NCBI RefSeq assembly: GCF_907163265.1 | Contig: NZ_CAJQUM010000001.1 | Location: forward strand, 744,001-808,000 | DNA length: 64,000 nucleotides | Source: Georgfuchsia toluolica | GTDB taxonomy: Bacteria; Pseudomonadota; Gammaproteobacteria; Burkholderiales; Rhodocyclaceae | Direction of reading: 5' to 3' | Part shown: in pieces, positions 53,727-63,357 of the stretch | How positions within the stretch are numbered: the stretch's first letter is position 1 | How the letters are laid out: each line of letters begins with the position of its first letter | The notes under the pieces: model-generated | Databases searched by the model: none | Told to the model about the DNA's origin: nothing | What the model saw: only the letters and a program-made list of their open reading frames with translations | Position numbers and translations under genes: made by a program

Positions 53727-55040
53727 TTACCAGCAGATGCCTTCGTAGACGCCGGCGACGCTGCGCGTATCGCAGATGCGGACGAAATCGATGATGTTCT
53801 GTCCATATTCCAGGTGATTGGGCACATCGTGGAACTCCGTCGCGGCATTGCCGATGATGATGGTGCGCGCATGGCCGAGCACATCGGCCACGCTGGGAAC
53901 CATCAGGCGCGAGATATGCGGGATGTGGTTCAGGATGTAATTGCGGTTGGCGCCGCGAATGCTGGCGATGCTCACGTTGCGGTCGTAGATGCGCAGGTCG
54001 TAGCCCTTGCCCAATAGCCGCTCGGTCAGTTCCACCACCGGGCTTTCGCGCAGGTCGTCGGTGCCCGCCTTGAAGCTGAAACCGAGGATGCCGACCTTCT
54101 TCTGGCCCTTGGCGACGACGGCCTGCACGCCGCGCTCGATCTGCTGCCGGTTGCTGGGCAGGATCGCGTCCAGGATCGGCAGCGACAGATCGAGCATCTT
54201 GGCCTTGTACAACAGCGCGCGCAAATCCTTGGGCAGGCAAGAACCGCCGAAGGCGAATCCCGGCTTCAGGTAGTAGGGCGAAATGTTGAGCTTGGTGTCC
54301 TGGCAGAAGATGTCCATGACGCTGTGCCCGTCGACGCCCAGCCCCTTGCAGATGTTGCCGATTTCGTTGGCGAAGCCGACCTTGAGCGCATGCCAGCAAT
54401 TGTCCGCGTACTTGACCATTTCGGCGGTCTCGATGTCAGTGCGGATCAGCGGGCCGGGCATGTCGGCATACAGCTTGGCCAGCACGTCGCCGCTGGCCGG
54501 GCCGATTTCGCCGATCACGGTCTTGGGCGGATGGTAATAGTCGTCAACCGCGGATCCCTCGCGCAGGAACTCGGGGTTGATGCAGACGCCGAAGTCGATG
54601 CCGGCGTGCTTGCCGGAATGGGTTTCGAGGAGGGGAATCACCACCTCGCGGATCGTGCCGGGCAGCATCGTGCTGCGCATGACGACCACCGGCGCGGCAT
54701 CGTGACGACGCAGCGCGGCGCCGATCTGCTCGCAGACATTGCGCACGTGGGTCAGGTCGATGCCGCCGTTGCCCTGGCTCGGCGTTCCCACGCACACCAG
54801 GAACAGATCGCTATTGTGGCCGGCGGCGGCGAGATCGGTGGCGGCGCGCAGGCGGCCGCTGGCGACCTGTTCCTTGACGATGCCGCCAATGTCCTTTTCG
54901 ACAATGGGCGACTTCCCGGCGTTGATGAGATCGACCTTGACCTGTTCCGGGTCGATGCCGACGATTTCGTGGCCCGACTGGGCGAGGCAGCCTGCCGAAA
55001 CAACCCCAACGTAGCCCAGACCCATGACGCAGATTTTCAT
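53727..55040 (-). CDS. algD: GDP-mannose 6-dehydrogenase (AlgD type)
   Basis: A 437-residue nucleotide-sugar dehydrogenase matching AlgD in length. N-terminal NAD motif GLGYVGVVSAGCLA at residue 7, catalytic Cys in FAFGGSCLPKDLRALLY near residue 268, and the C-terminal CDTRSVAGVYEGICW typical of GDP-mannose dehydrogenase. It oxidises GDP-mannose to GDP-mannuronate, implying an acidic exopolysaccharide; GDP-mannose would come from the algA/manC gene at 59.7 kb. Ribosome site AGGAGA. UDP-sugar use is less likely given the C-terminus. Confidence 0.9.
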   Translation of the reverse strand: MKICVMGLGYVGVVSAGCLAQSGHEIVGIDPEQVKVDLINAGKSPIVEKDIGGIVKEQVASGRLRAATDLAAAGHNSDLFLVCVGTPSQGNGGIDLTHVRNVCEQIGAALRRHDAAPVVVMRSTMLPGTIREVVIPLLETHSGKHAGIDFGVCINPEFLREGSAVDDYYHPPKTVIGEIGPASGDVLAKLYADMPGPLIRTDIETAEMVKYADNCWHALKVGFANEIGNICKGLGVDGHSVMDIFCQDTKLNISPYYLKPGFAFGGSCLPKDLRALLYKAKMLDLSLPILDAILPSNRQQIERGVQAVVAKGQKKVGILGFSFKAGTDDLRESPVVELTERLLGKGYDLRIYDRNVSIASIRGANRNYILNHIPHISRLMVPSVADVLGHARTIIIGNAATEFHDVPNHLEYGQNIIDFVRICDTRSVAGVYEGICW

Positions 55041-55481
55041 TTTGCTTCTCCTGGTAGTCGCATCGCAAGCTCGCGGGCATGGCGGTACTGCGCCGGCGTG
55101 TTGCCCGTGTCATGCATCGACTACAGGATGGGTTCATCGCGTGATGCGGGATTGATCCGCTCCAGTGATCCGCTAGTCCAATAGGATCAGCAGATGATTT
55201 CGCTGCGCAGCACGCCGCCCGGGTTCAGCCTTGATTGAAGGGGAATCAGGCCAGTTGCGGCTGACCTGGTGCGCCCGGGAAATACCGCGCTCCTGCAAGG
55301 GGCTCAAACATATAGCCACTACCGGGCTGGAACTTCGGCACGTTCGGAACTATCCGGGCCGTGAGTCCTTCTCAGCTACAAGCAAATTCCCGTCGCTCCG
55401 ACGAAAAACATTCTCATAAAGGGGGAGTTCGCTATCGCTTTGACCGACAACGCTCGCTCATCAACGCCATAAACGGATAAT
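55041..55481. promoter_or_regulatory. algD upstream region
   Basis: About 440 bases without a convincing gene between epsL and algD. It holds the CTAGCGGAT motif noted separately and the related GGAGCGGATC just downstream of it on the minus strand. I could not identify a clear sigma-70 or sigma-54 promoter. Confidence 0.4.
55168..55176 (-). promoter_or_regulatory. CTAGCGGAT motif upstream of algD
   Basis: On the minus strand CTAGCGGAT lies 128 bases before the algD start. The same nonamer occurs on the plus strand at 57890-57898 before the other exopolysaccharide operon. It is a candidate binding site for a shared regulator such as the EpsA-like protein. Confidence 0.4.
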
Positions 55482-56699
55482 TTAAAACGTATAGCGAACG
55501 TTGATGCTGAAGATATTGGCTTCGTAGTCGTCAAACGGCACATTTGAAGTACGTGTTTCGCGCTGGCCGGTAAGCAGGAAGGTAAGCGACTGCAACGGCT
55601 GGTAGGAAATGGTGGCCACCAGCCTATGCACATGGGCACTGCGATCAGGCGTCGTCCCGAGTACAAGTCCTGGATCACCAAGATAGTCCCTGATGGCGTA
55701 ATAAGCGGTTGCCGAAAGCCTGATTTTTTCGCTCAGAATGAAGGTGGGGCGCAGCGCAAAGCTTTTTTCCAGTACGTAGCTGGTTTGTATGTCCTCGGTG
55801 GAGCTGATGTCCCGCTGCGCCACGGCGTTCAATACCAGCTTGCCGGTTGCCCGCCAATCGTAGACGACGCGATACCTCATGCCGTCGTAGTTGCGCTGGT
55901 TCAATTGGTCGAAATCACGGTGCACGCGATCGACGCGCGCAGTCAAATGCGATTTCCCGGTCAGGGTCCAGTCCGTTACGGCGCCGATGCTGCGCTGCAC
56001 ATAGTCGTTTTCAAACGAGAGGCTGCTGGACACCGGTTGTGCGTGGGGATAATGACCATCGTCCTGTCGCAGGCTAAGCCCGATCTTGTTGCCAGAGGGT
56101 GAGACGTAGTTTGCCGTCAAATCGGTCATCAGCAAATTGATGTCATTTACCTTGCGCAGTTCATTGTCGTTTCTTTGCGTCTGTCCCGCCAACCCTGCCT
56201 GCAGTTGCCAGCTGGGTGTCAACATGTACGTGGCGCTGCCGTATGCCCGCTTGGTTGTCAGCATGTTGGCGCTGCGGAGCCTGACCAGAAAGTCTGTAAA
56301 CGATCCCAGCGTTTTGGTTTCGGTATAGCCCAATTCGCCATTCAATTGATTGCCGCCCTGCCACAACCAGAGCGCCCGTGCGTCCCGACCGACATAATCA
56401 AGATCGGAAAAGCGGTCATAACGTACGTGGTTCCAACTCGTTCCCGCCAGAAAGCGTTGACGGCTGAACGGCACGTCGAGATTGAATCCCGCCGTGGTGG
56501 TAGTGATGGTGTCGCTCTTGTCTGACGAGCCCAGGCGAGCGGCCGGATCCTCGTCGTTCGAAAGGCGGAATACGTTGGTGTCTACCGTCGCAGTTTCCGC
56601 AACGAGAAGTTCGAGCTTGTCATCCCATAGTGCTGCGGCATCAGACGCGGCCACCAGTAAACCCGCGGCGACGACCGACAGACGCAGACAAGCGATCAT
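55482..56699 (-). CDS. epsL: EpsL-type exopolysaccharide outer-membrane beta-barrel protein
   Basis: A 405-residue protein from ATG 56699 (signal peptide MIACLRLSVVAAGLLVAAS...AAAL; GGGAGG about 10 bases upstream). A longer frame reaches 56762. The mature part is made of alternating strands with aromatic ends and closes with a C-terminal Phe (INVRYTF), as in outer-membrane barrels. Its layout fits the EpsL family of EpsA/EpsL/XrtB-associated exopolysaccharide loci, probably involved in polymer export or attachment. It lies between algD and epsA on the same strand. Confidence 0.82.
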   Translation of the reverse strand: MIACLRLSVVAAGLLVAASDAAALWDDKLELLVAETATVDTNVFRLSNDEDPAARLGSSDKSDTITTTTAGFNLDVPFSRQRFLAGTSWNHVRYDRFSDLDYVGRDARALWLWQGGNQLNGELGYTETKTLGSFTDFLVRLRSANMLTTKRAYGSATYMLTPSWQLQAGLAGQTQRNDNELRKVNDINLLMTDLTANYVSPSGNKIGLSLRQDDGHYPHAQPVSSSLSFENDYVQRSIGAVTDWTLTGKSHLTARVDRVHRDFDQLNQRNYDGMRYRVVYDWRATGKLVLNAVAQRDISSTEDIQTSYVLEKSFALRPTFILSEKIRLSATAYYAIRDYLGDPGLVLGTTPDRSAHVHRLVATISYQPLQSLTFLLTGQRETRTSNVPFDDYEANIFSINVRYTF

Positions 56700-56892
56700 C
56701 CTGTCGGAACCTCCCGCCGTTACCAAACCCATGCCCTTCTCACCGCCAAAAGTCCCTGTCATATTTTTTAATTCCTCATAGCCGCTGAAAATAGCCGATA
56801 ACGCAACATCGGGTAATCTCGAGAAACAGGCGATTTGCCTCTGTCAATTCTATCTCTTTGCAACGATGGACTGATACAAATCCGGATGACGT

Positions 56893-57744
56893 TCAGCATT
56901 TAAGAATATTCAGATTGATAGCCTTGCCTACCGCCTGTGTGCGGTTTTGCACATTCAGCCTGCGCAGGATCCCTTGTACGTGATTCTTGACCGTTAGCGG
57001 ACTGATGCCGAGAATTATGCCGATTTCGATATTGCTCTTGCCTTGACACACCCATTTCAACACTTCCAGCTCGCGCAGGGTGAGCAGGTCGCGCTCACTG
57101 GGGTGGGCTTCGCTCTTGCCCGCCTTGGCGGACAGGCTGATTTTGGTGCGCACCCATGCGGCATGCAGGAACGGCGCCAACATTTCGACGCGGCGCAACA
57201 GACTGGCATCGGTGTCTTTCCCCCGGCAGGCAAACAGAAAAAGGCTAACCATCCTGGCATGACTGTCGTGTGTCCCATGCATGATGATGGTGCTGGCGCC
57301 GAGACGATTCACCGCGCGGGCCAGAGCGCTGTCGGCAAATATCGCATTTTTTTCGGCATCCAGGACGACCGGCTGGAAATTGTGCGCCTCCCATTCCTCG
57401 ACGAGTTTCTCTGCCAGTGAAGCATCCTCTCGGTAGAGACGGCTGAAAAGCCCCGGATCGGCCTGCGCCGTCGAAAAGCTGTCCACCTGTGACTGCTTGT
57501 TGTCACCATTACGCAGCACACAGATCAGCAACTCGTGCCGGATCAGGTTCTGGAGCAATCCCTGGGTCCAGGTAAAGAAATGATGGTCGGTATATACCCG
57601 GAGCGAAGCTTCCAGATTAAGTTCGATCGCTTCCAATGCAATGGGGTCGAGCGTGGATCCATCGCCTGCCGCGGGATCGGCTGCTCCGATTTTGGCCCCG
57701 GCCGGCTCACGTTGCGCGATCGTTTCGATCTCTTTCGTATGCAT
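56893..57744 (-). CDS. epsA: EpsA-type LuxR-family transcriptional regulator
   Basis: A 283-residue regulator from ATG 57744 with AGGAGA 6 bases upstream. Residues ~45-200 form a sensor-like domain (YTDHHFFTWTQGLLQNLIRHE). The C-terminal LuxR helix-turn-helix is LTLRELEVLKWVCQGKSNIEIG then LTVKNHVQGILRRLNVQNRTQ. It resembles the EpsA regulators of methanolan-type/PEP-CTERM exopolysaccharide loci. It is divergent from the sugar-transferase operon and probably controls both arms. No receiver domain is visible, so the signal is unknown. Confidence 0.85.
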   Translation of the reverse strand: MHTKEIETIAQREPAGAKIGAADPAAGDGSTLDPIALEAIELNLEASLRVYTDHHFFTWTQGLLQNLIRHELLICVLRNGDNKQSQVDSFSTAQADPGLFSRLYREDASLAEKLVEEWEAHNFQPVVLDAEKNAIFADSALARAVNRLGASTIIMHGTHDSHARMVSLFLFACRGKDTDASLLRRVEMLAPFLHAAWVRTKISLSAKAGKSEAHPSERDLLTLRELEVLKWVCQGKSNIEIGIILGISPLTVKNHVQGILRRLNVQNRTQAVGKAINLNILKC

Positions 57745-57889
57745 GAGAATCTCCTGGCAAATTACCCTCACCGTCTGAATATCAGTCCCATGTGAAACCA
57801 ATGTGAAACTGCTCAAAATTGTTGGCCGCGCGCCTTGACCAGGATTTCGCGCCAGGTAGGTCGACTTCGCGGCATCTAGGCCGAATGAG

Positions 57890-57898
57890 CTAGCGGAT
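57890..57898 (+). promoter_or_regulatory. CTAGCGGAT motif upstream of the sugar-transferase operon
   Basis: CTAGCGGAT lies 101 bases before ATG 57999, in the divergent region shared with epsA. The extended context GCTAGCGGATTAG contains CTA/TAG dyad ends. It is the second copy of the motif found upstream of algD. Confidence 0.4.
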
Positions 57899-57998
57899 TA
57901 GAGAGGCTGGTTCATCAACAGAACAATCCAGCGGCCATAAATTGGCTGCATATCGGAAATCAGTCCGCCAGACATCCGGCCTCCAAGAGATTACAACC

Positions 57999-59396
57999 AT
58001 GCTTACCGCAAATCATTCATGGCAGGGACTACCCAGCAGTTTCCTTAATACGACGACGCTCGTCCAATTGGCCATCACACCGGTGCTGGCCACGGCCACC
58101 CTGCTGCTCTCCTGTCTGGCTTTCGGCCAGCCAATAGGCGGCGCCTACCTGATTCTCGCGCTGCTGGTGTTCGCGCTGACATTCTTCGGCCACCTTCCTG
58201 CGCAGGGTGAGAGGCGTCTCGAGATTGCCGCCGACATTGTGACGAACTGGCTGGCCATCATCGCCCTGCTGATGATGTTCGGTTGGGTCACGCGCACGCT
58301 CGGTTTCTTTGATCAGCGCGTCATGCTGACCTGGATACTCGCAACGCCGTTACTGCTGACGACCGGCCAGTTCTTATACCCGATTTTGCTGTCGAAACTG
58401 ATCGCGGTGGAAGGCGTGCAGCGTGTCGCCGTCATCGCCGGCGCCGGCGAACTTGCGCACAGGCTGCAGCACTGCATCGAGCAATCACCCCATCTCGGCA
58501 TCCGCGTCGCCGGCTGTTTTGATGACCGGGCGCCCGTCCGGCTTCATGAAACGACCCCGCACAATATCGTCGGCGGCCTGGACCAGATTGCGGCATACGC
58601 CAAGCAGCATCACGTCGACCTGATTTATATCAACCTGCCGATGACATCGCAGCCGCGCATCGTCAAACTGCTCAACGACCTGCACGACACCACGGCCTCT
58701 ATCTATTTCGTGCCGGATATTTTCCTGTTCGATCTGATCCAGGCCCGCGTGGACACGATCGGCGACATGCCGGTACTGGCGGTGTGCGAGACTCCCTTCT
58801 ACGGTGTGGACGGTCTGCTCAAGCGCGCCAGCGATCTGGTGCTGGCAACGGCGATCCTGATCCTGATTGCGCCGATCATGCTGGCGATCGCCATCGCGAT
58901 CAAGCGCTCATCGCCGGGCCCGGTCCTGTTCAAACAGCGGCGCTACGGACTCGATGGCCGCGAAATCATCGTCTACAAGTTCCGCACCATGACCGTCTGC
59001 GAAGACGGGCCCGAAATCCGCCAGGCAACCCAGGATGACAACCGCGTCACCAAGCTGGGAGCCTTTCTGCGCGCCAGCTCGCTGGATGAACTGCCGCAAT
59101 TCATCAACGTGCTGCAGGGACGCATGAGCGTGGTCGGACCGCGCCCCCATGCCGTGGCCCACAACGAGATGTACCGCAAGCTGATCAACGGCTACATGAT
59201 CCGCCACAAGGTCCGCCCCGGCATCACCGGGTGGGCGCAGGTCAATGGTCAGCGCGGGGAGACCGCCACTCTCGACAAGATGAAGGCACGCATCGAGTAC
59301 GACCTTGCCTATCTGCGCAATTGGTCTCTACGCCTGGATTTGCTGATCATTCTGAAAACAGTGTTTGTCGTCTGGAAAAGACAGAATGCCTATTAG
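57999..59396 (+). CDS. Undecaprenyl-phosphate sugar phosphotransferase (EpsB/WcaJ type)
   Basis: A 465-residue polyprenyl-phosphate hexose-1-phosphate transferase. Four N-terminal membrane helices (residues ~15-125) precede a CoA-binding-like domain (VAVIAGAGELAHRLQHCI), another helix near residue 285 and the catalytic domain: KRSSPGPVLFKQRRYGLDGR, YKFRTM, LDELPQFINVLQGRMSVVGPRP and the last conserved RPGITGWAQVNGQRGET. It loads the first sugar phosphate, usually glucose, onto the lipid carrier to start exopolysaccharide synthesis. It is the first gene of the plus-strand operon. Confidence 0.92.
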   Translation: MLTANHSWQGLPSSFLNTTTLVQLAITPVLATATLLLSCLAFGQPIGGAYLILALLVFALTFFGHLPAQGERRLEIAADIVTNWLAIIALLMMFGWVTRTLGFFDQRVMLTWILATPLLLTTGQFLYPILLSKLIAVEGVQRVAVIAGAGELAHRLQHCIEQSPHLGIRVAGCFDDRAPVRLHETTPHNIVGGLDQIAAYAKQHHVDLIYINLPMTSQPRIVKLLNDLHDTTASIYFVPDIFLFDLIQARVDTIGDMPVLAVCETPFYGVDGLLKRASDLVLATAILILIAPIMLAIAIAIKRSSPGPVLFKQRRYGLDGREIIVYKFRTMTVCEDGPEIRQATQDDNRVTKLGAFLRASSLDELPQFINVLQGRMSVVGPRPHAVAHNEMYRKLINGYMIRHKVRPGITGWAQVNGQRGETATLDKMKARIEYDLAYLRNWSLRLDLLIILKTVFVVWKRQNAY

Positions 59397-59400
59397 AGTG

Positions 59401-59658
59401 CATTTCGGTAAGCCGCGCACTCCGCATTGGGCCAAGGGCGGGTTAAGCGCATGGCGGCGCGGCGCAGCGAACGGCATCGCCCTTCGCATGCCGCGCAGCA
59501 AAGCGATAGCCCGGTCTCGGCCAGACCCGGAGCATCCCCCCGCTCCGGGCGACTTGCTTCGCTGCAGGACGCTTGCATGGCCCATCCTTGTGGTGCTCCC
59601 CCCGCATCGCATCGCATCCCAATGTCAAGCGGCGCAGGGTGCGCGGCTTACCGAAATG
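59401..59658. mobile_element. 258-bp miniature element with perfect 20-bp inverted ends
   Basis: CATTTCGGTAAGCCGCGCAC at 59401-59420 is repeated exactly in inverse orientation at 59639-59658. The inner sequence is very GC-rich and contains further short palindromes (GGAGC...GCTCC, around 59535-59550). No transposase is encoded and no clear target duplication is seen. It lies between the sugar transferase stop and the algA start, separating them by an insertion that looks like a MITE or REP-type element. Confidence 0.72.
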
Positions 59659-59699
59659 AACTGCAACCAGCCGCCATGGCGGCGTCGAAGGGGCACGCT

Positions 59700-61118
59700 G
59701 TGAATATCTATCCGATAATATTGTGTGGCGGTTCGGGAACCCGATTGTGGCCGCTGTCGCGCGAAAGCCACCCGAAACAGTTTCTGCCGCTGCTACGGGG
59801 ACGCAGTCCGTTCGAGGCCACGCTGCAACGCCTGCAGGGGCTGGCCGACTCGCAACCCACGCTGATCATCGCGAACCAGGAGCATCTGTTCATGGTCCAG
59901 GATCAGGCAAAGGCTGTCGGCATCGAATCGTATCAACTCTATATCGAACCCTGCGGCCGAGGCACGGCGCCCGCTGTCGCCGTGGCCGCGTACCAGCTGG
60001 TACGCGAGGATTCGCAGGCGGCCATGCTGGTCATGCCCGCTGATCACGACATCCCCGACCACGACTCTTTCCGGCGCGCCATAGCGCAGGGAGTTGCCGC
60101 ACTGCACGCCGAGCGACTCGTGGTGTTCGGACTGGCGGCGCGGCGCGCCGAAACCGGCTACGGCTACATTGAGCGTGGCATGCCGTTGGCAACAGCCGAT
60201 GGCTGCTACCAGGTGGCGCGGTTTACGGAAAAGCCGGAGCTGGAGATCGCTCAAGGTTTCGTCGCTTCGGGGCAGCACTATTGGAACAGCGGCATATTTC
60301 TTTTCGGCGCTGCGCAGTTTATCGCCGAACTTGAGCGTTTCGAACCGGAACTGGCGTCAGCCTGCCGCCTTGCAGCCGACTCGGTGACGACGGAGCACGA
60401 TACCCGCCGCATCGGGGCCGACGCATTTGCGCGCTGCCGAACCGTCTCGGTCGACCACGCTGTACTCGAGCACACCGCTGCCGCCGCGATGGTCGCTGCC
60501 GACTTCCCCTGGTCCGACATAGGCTCGTGGCATTCGCTTTGGGATAACGCGGAAAAAGACCAGCACGGCAACGTCACGCTGGGCGATACGTACCTGCACG
60601 AGGTGACGGATTCTTATGTCCATTCCTCGCGCCGCATGGTGGTCGGCATCGGCCTCAAGGATATGGTCATCGTCGAGACGGCCGATGCATTGCTGGTCGC
60701 GGCGCGCGAGGATGTCCAGCACGTCAAGGAGGCCGTGGAGTTGCTGCGCGCCCAGGAACGCGATGAATGCCGAACGCATCTTTGCGTCAATCGTCCCTGG
60801 GGCCATTACGAAGATATCGACGGCGGCGAACGGTTCCGCGTCAAGCGCCTTACCGTCAACCCAGGCGCCAGGCTTTCCCTGCAACTGCATCACCATCGCG
60901 CCGAACATTGGGTGGTGGTGCGCGGCACCGCGCGCGTCACGCGCGACGAAGAGGTGGTGCTGCTCTACGAGAACCAGTCCACGTACATTCCGGTCGGGGT
61001 TGCGCATCGGCTGGAAAACCCCGGAAAAATTCCACTCGAAGTGATCGAAACCCAGTCTGGCTCCTATCTCAAGGAGGACGATATCGTGAGGCTCCAGGAT
61101 GCCTATCACCGTGTCTGA
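59700..61118 (+). CDS. algA: Mannose-1-phosphate guanylyltransferase / mannose-6-phosphate isomerase
   Basis: A 472-residue bifunctional enzyme from GTG 59700 (AAGGGG 7 bases upstream). The nucleotidyltransferase part starts LCGGSGTRLWPLSRESHPKQFLPL and includes FTEKPELE and YYWNSGIFLF-like WNSGIFLFG near residue 200. The C-terminal cupin isomerase has NRPWGHYEDID near residue 365 and QLHHHRAEHWVVVRGTARV. It makes GDP-mannose, the substrate of AlgD in this locus. A longer open frame through the miniature element is not credible. Confidence 0.92.
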   Translation: MNIYPIILCGGSGTRLWPLSRESHPKQFLPLLRGRSPFEATLQRLQGLADSQPTLIIANQEHLFMVQDQAKAVGIESYQLYIEPCGRGTAPAVAVAAYQLVREDSQAAMLVMPADHDIPDHDSFRRAIAQGVAALHAERLVVFGLAARRAETGYGYIERGMPLATADGCYQVARFTEKPELEIAQGFVASGQHYWNSGIFLFGAAQFIAELERFEPELASACRLAADSVTTEHDTRRIGADAFARCRTVSVDHAVLEHTAAAAMVAADFPWSDIGSWHSLWDNAEKDQHGNVTLGDTYLHEVTDSYVHSSRRMVVGIGLKDMVIVETADALLVAAREDVQHVKEAVELLRAQERDECRTHLCVNRPWGHYEDIDGGERFRVKRLTVNPGARLSLQLHHHRAEHWVVVRGTARVTRDEEVVLLYENQSTYIPVGVAHRLENPGKIPLEVIETQSGSYLKEDDIVRLQDAYHRV

Positions 61119-61515
61119 AAAAGCGATGCCCCTCAAACAGATCGCTACACCCTTTCGGCGCTGGCTTTGCCTCGTCCTCGCGGCGGCGATCATATTCGGC
61201 CTGTTCTATCCGGGCGGACAGCCGTTCGCGGCCGGTTTGTTTCCCGAACCATGGGACAAGCCCACCCACTTCGCTGTATACGCCATGATTACGTACCTGC
61301 TTTATGTCGGTAGCGCCGGCGCCTGGCCGTTGCTGCTGATCGTCGCGGTTGGCGCCATTGGCGCCCTCGACGAATGGCACCAGATATTCGTGCCCGGCCG
61401 TTCCGCCAGCCTCATGGATCTGCTGACGGATGTCATCGCCTCCATCTGCGTCATCATGCTGTATCAATGCAGCGCAACTCGCCTGGCGGAAACTCCCGGC
61501 GGGCACAACTGTTAG
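61099..61515 (+). CDS. VanZ-like membrane protein
   Basis: A 138-residue protein with three or four membrane helices. The VanZ-family pattern is WDKPTHFAVYAMITYLLY near residue 50 and GAIGALDEWHQIFVPGRSASLMDLLTDVIAS near residue 85 (DEWHQ, D-x2-D residues). It overlaps the algA end by 20 bases; ATG 61126 is an alternative start. VanZ-like genes are often found in EpsA/XrtB-type exopolysaccharide loci; the molecular role is not known. Confidence 0.85.
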   Translation: MPITVSEKAMPLKQIATPFRRWLCLVLAAAIIFGLFYPGGQPFAAGLFPEPWDKPTHFAVYAMITYLLYVGSAGAWPLLLIVAVGAIGALDEWHQIFVPGRSASLMDLLTDVIASICVIMLYQCSATRLAETPGGHNC

Positions 61516-61527
61516 CAGGGATACATC

Positions 61528-63357
61528 ATGTGCGGAATCATCAGCGCCATCTGCACCGGACGCAATGTCGTACCCATACTGTTGCAAGGGTTGAAACGCC
61601 TCGAATATCGCGGCTACGATTCGGCCGGCGTCGCCGTGATCAACGGCAAACTGCAGTGGGTACGCTCAGTGGGACGCGTTGCCGACCTCGAATCGCGGGT
61701 TGCCGAGAAGCACCTTACTGGTGACATCGGCATTGCCCATACGCGCTGGGCGACCCACGGCGTGCCCTCGGAGCGCAATGCCCATCCGCATATTTCCGGC
61801 GGCGTATCGGTAGTGCATAACGGCATCATCGAGAATCACGAGCAAGTACGTGCCCGGCTGCGTGCCATGGGCTATAAGTTCGTGTCCGACACCGATACCG
61901 AGGTGATTGCCCACCTGATACATGCCAAGCTGCGTGGCGGTGCCACGCTACTTGAAGCGGTGCGCCAGTGCGTTGCCGAATTGATCGGCGCCTATGCCAT
62001 CGCCGTCATCAGCGATGACGACGCTACGCAACTGGTGGTGGCGAAGAACGGCGCACCGTTGTTGCTCGGACTCGGCGATGGGGAAAACTATGCGGCCTCC
62101 GACAGTGCGGCGCTGGCCGCCATGACCCAGCGGATCATCTATCTCGAGGACGGCGATTGCGCCGTAATCACGCTGGCGGCACCTCGTATCTTCGATGCCG
62201 GCGGCAACGAGGTACAGCGATCGGTCTGCCATTCGTCCCTGACGGCGACGGCCGTCGAACTCGGCACCTACCGGCACTACATGCAAAAGGAAATCTTCGA
62301 GCAGCCGACGGCAGTGGCAAATACGCTCGATGCGATGGCGAACTGCCGCTCGCTGGCGCCGCAGATATTCGGTGCCCAAGCCGAACGCGTGCTGCGCGAG
62401 GCCGACGCCGTGCTGATCATTGCCTGCGGCACCAGTTATCACGCCGCCATGGTGGCGCGCTACTGGCTCGAAAGCGTTGCCGGCATCGCCTGCAACGTCG
62501 AAATCGCCAGCGAGTACCGCTACCGGGAACCCGTCTCGAACCCCGCCACGCTGGTGGTTACTGTTTCGCAATCGGGCGAAACTGCGGATACCCTGGCCGC
62601 ATTGCGCTACGCAAAGTCGCGCGGCCATCGCGCCAGTCTGTGCATCTGCAATGTCCCCGAGTCCTCGCTGGTGCGGGCCTCCGATCTGCGCTTCCTGACG
62701 CGGGCCGGTCCCGAGATCGGCGTGGCATCGACCAAGGCCTTCACCACGCAACTGGTCGCGCTGGCGCTGCTGGCCATGACGATCGCCAAGCTGCGCAGCA
62801 GGCTGCCCGAGGAGCACGAGCAGCAATTGCTGCACGAAATGAGACAACTACCCGCCGCAATGCAACAGGTTCTGGAACTGGAGCCGCAAATCGAGCATTG
62901 GGCGGAAAGACTCTCCGCCCTCGAGCATGCACTCTTCCTCGGCCGCGGCATACATTACCCGATCGCAATGGAAGGGGCTCTCAAGCTGAAGGAAATCTCC
63001 TACATCCATGCCGAGGCCTATGCCGCCGGCGAGCTCAAGCACGGGCCGCTCGCCCTGGTGAATGCGGACATGCCGGTGATCGCGATTGCTCCCAATGATG
63101 CCCTCATCGAAAAACTGAGGTCGAACCTGCAAGAGGTGCACGCCCGCGGCGGTGAACTGTACGTGCTCGCGGACCGCGATGCCAATGTCGCGGACAGCGA
63201 GGGAATTCACGTCATTCGCATGCCGCAGTATGCCGGCTTCCTGTCTCCGATCCTGCACACGGTACCATTGCAGTTGCTCGCCTATCATGCCGCCGTCAAG
63301 CGTAACAACGACGTCGACAAGCCGCGCAATCTGGCCAAATCGGTGACGGTGGAATGA
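61528..63357 (+). CDS. glmS: Glutamine-fructose-6-phosphate aminotransferase
   Basis: A 609-residue enzyme making glucosamine-6-phosphate from fructose-6-phosphate and glutamine. The nucleophile Cys2 opens the glutaminase domain ([12 protein letters not shown]), with [13 protein letters not shown] near residue 75. Two SIS sugar-binding domains follow: [17 protein letters not shown] near residue 297 with [16 protein letters not shown] near residue 345, and [29 protein letters not shown] near residue 470. The C-terminus KSVTVE contains the catalytic Lys region. No ribozyme leader was seen; the gap to the VanZ gene is 12 bases. Confidence 0.95.
   Translation: MCGIISAICTGRNVVPILLQGLKRLEYRGYDSAGVAVINGKLQWVRSVGRVADLESRVAEKHLTGDIGIAHTRWATHGVPSERNAHPHISGGVSVVHNGIIENHEQVRARLRAMGYKFVSDTDTEVIAHLIHAKLRGGATLLEAVRQCVAELIGAYAIAVISDDDATQLVVAKNGAPLLLGLGDGENYAASDSAALAAMTQRIIYLEDGDCAVITLAAPRIFDAGGNEVQRSVCHSSLTATAVELGTYRHYMQKEIFEQPTAVANTLDAMANCRSLAPQIFGAQAERVLREADAVLIIACGTSYHAAMVARYWLESVAGIACNVEIASEYRYREPVSNPATLVVTVSQSGETADTLAALRYAKSRGHRASLCICNVPESSLVRASDLRFLTRAGPEIGVASTKAFTTQLVALALLAMTIAKLRSRLPEEHEQQLLHEMRQLPAAMQQVLELEPQIEHWAERLSALEHALFLGRGIHYPIAMEGALKLKEISYIHAEAYAAGELKHGPLALVNADMPVIAIAPNDALIEKLRSNLQEVHARGGELYVLADRDANVADSEGIHVIRMPQYAGFLSPILHTVPLQLLAYHAAVKRNNDVDKPRNLAKSVTVE

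Noticed and set aside
55231-55419. Plus-strand open frame of 62 codons between algD and epsL
   Set aside because: No ribosome site, no recognisable family, and it lies in the likely algD promoter region.
59427-59699. N-terminal extension of AlgA through the miniature element
   Set aside because: The extension is low-complexity translation of the repeat element; family length and ribosome site point to GTG 59700.
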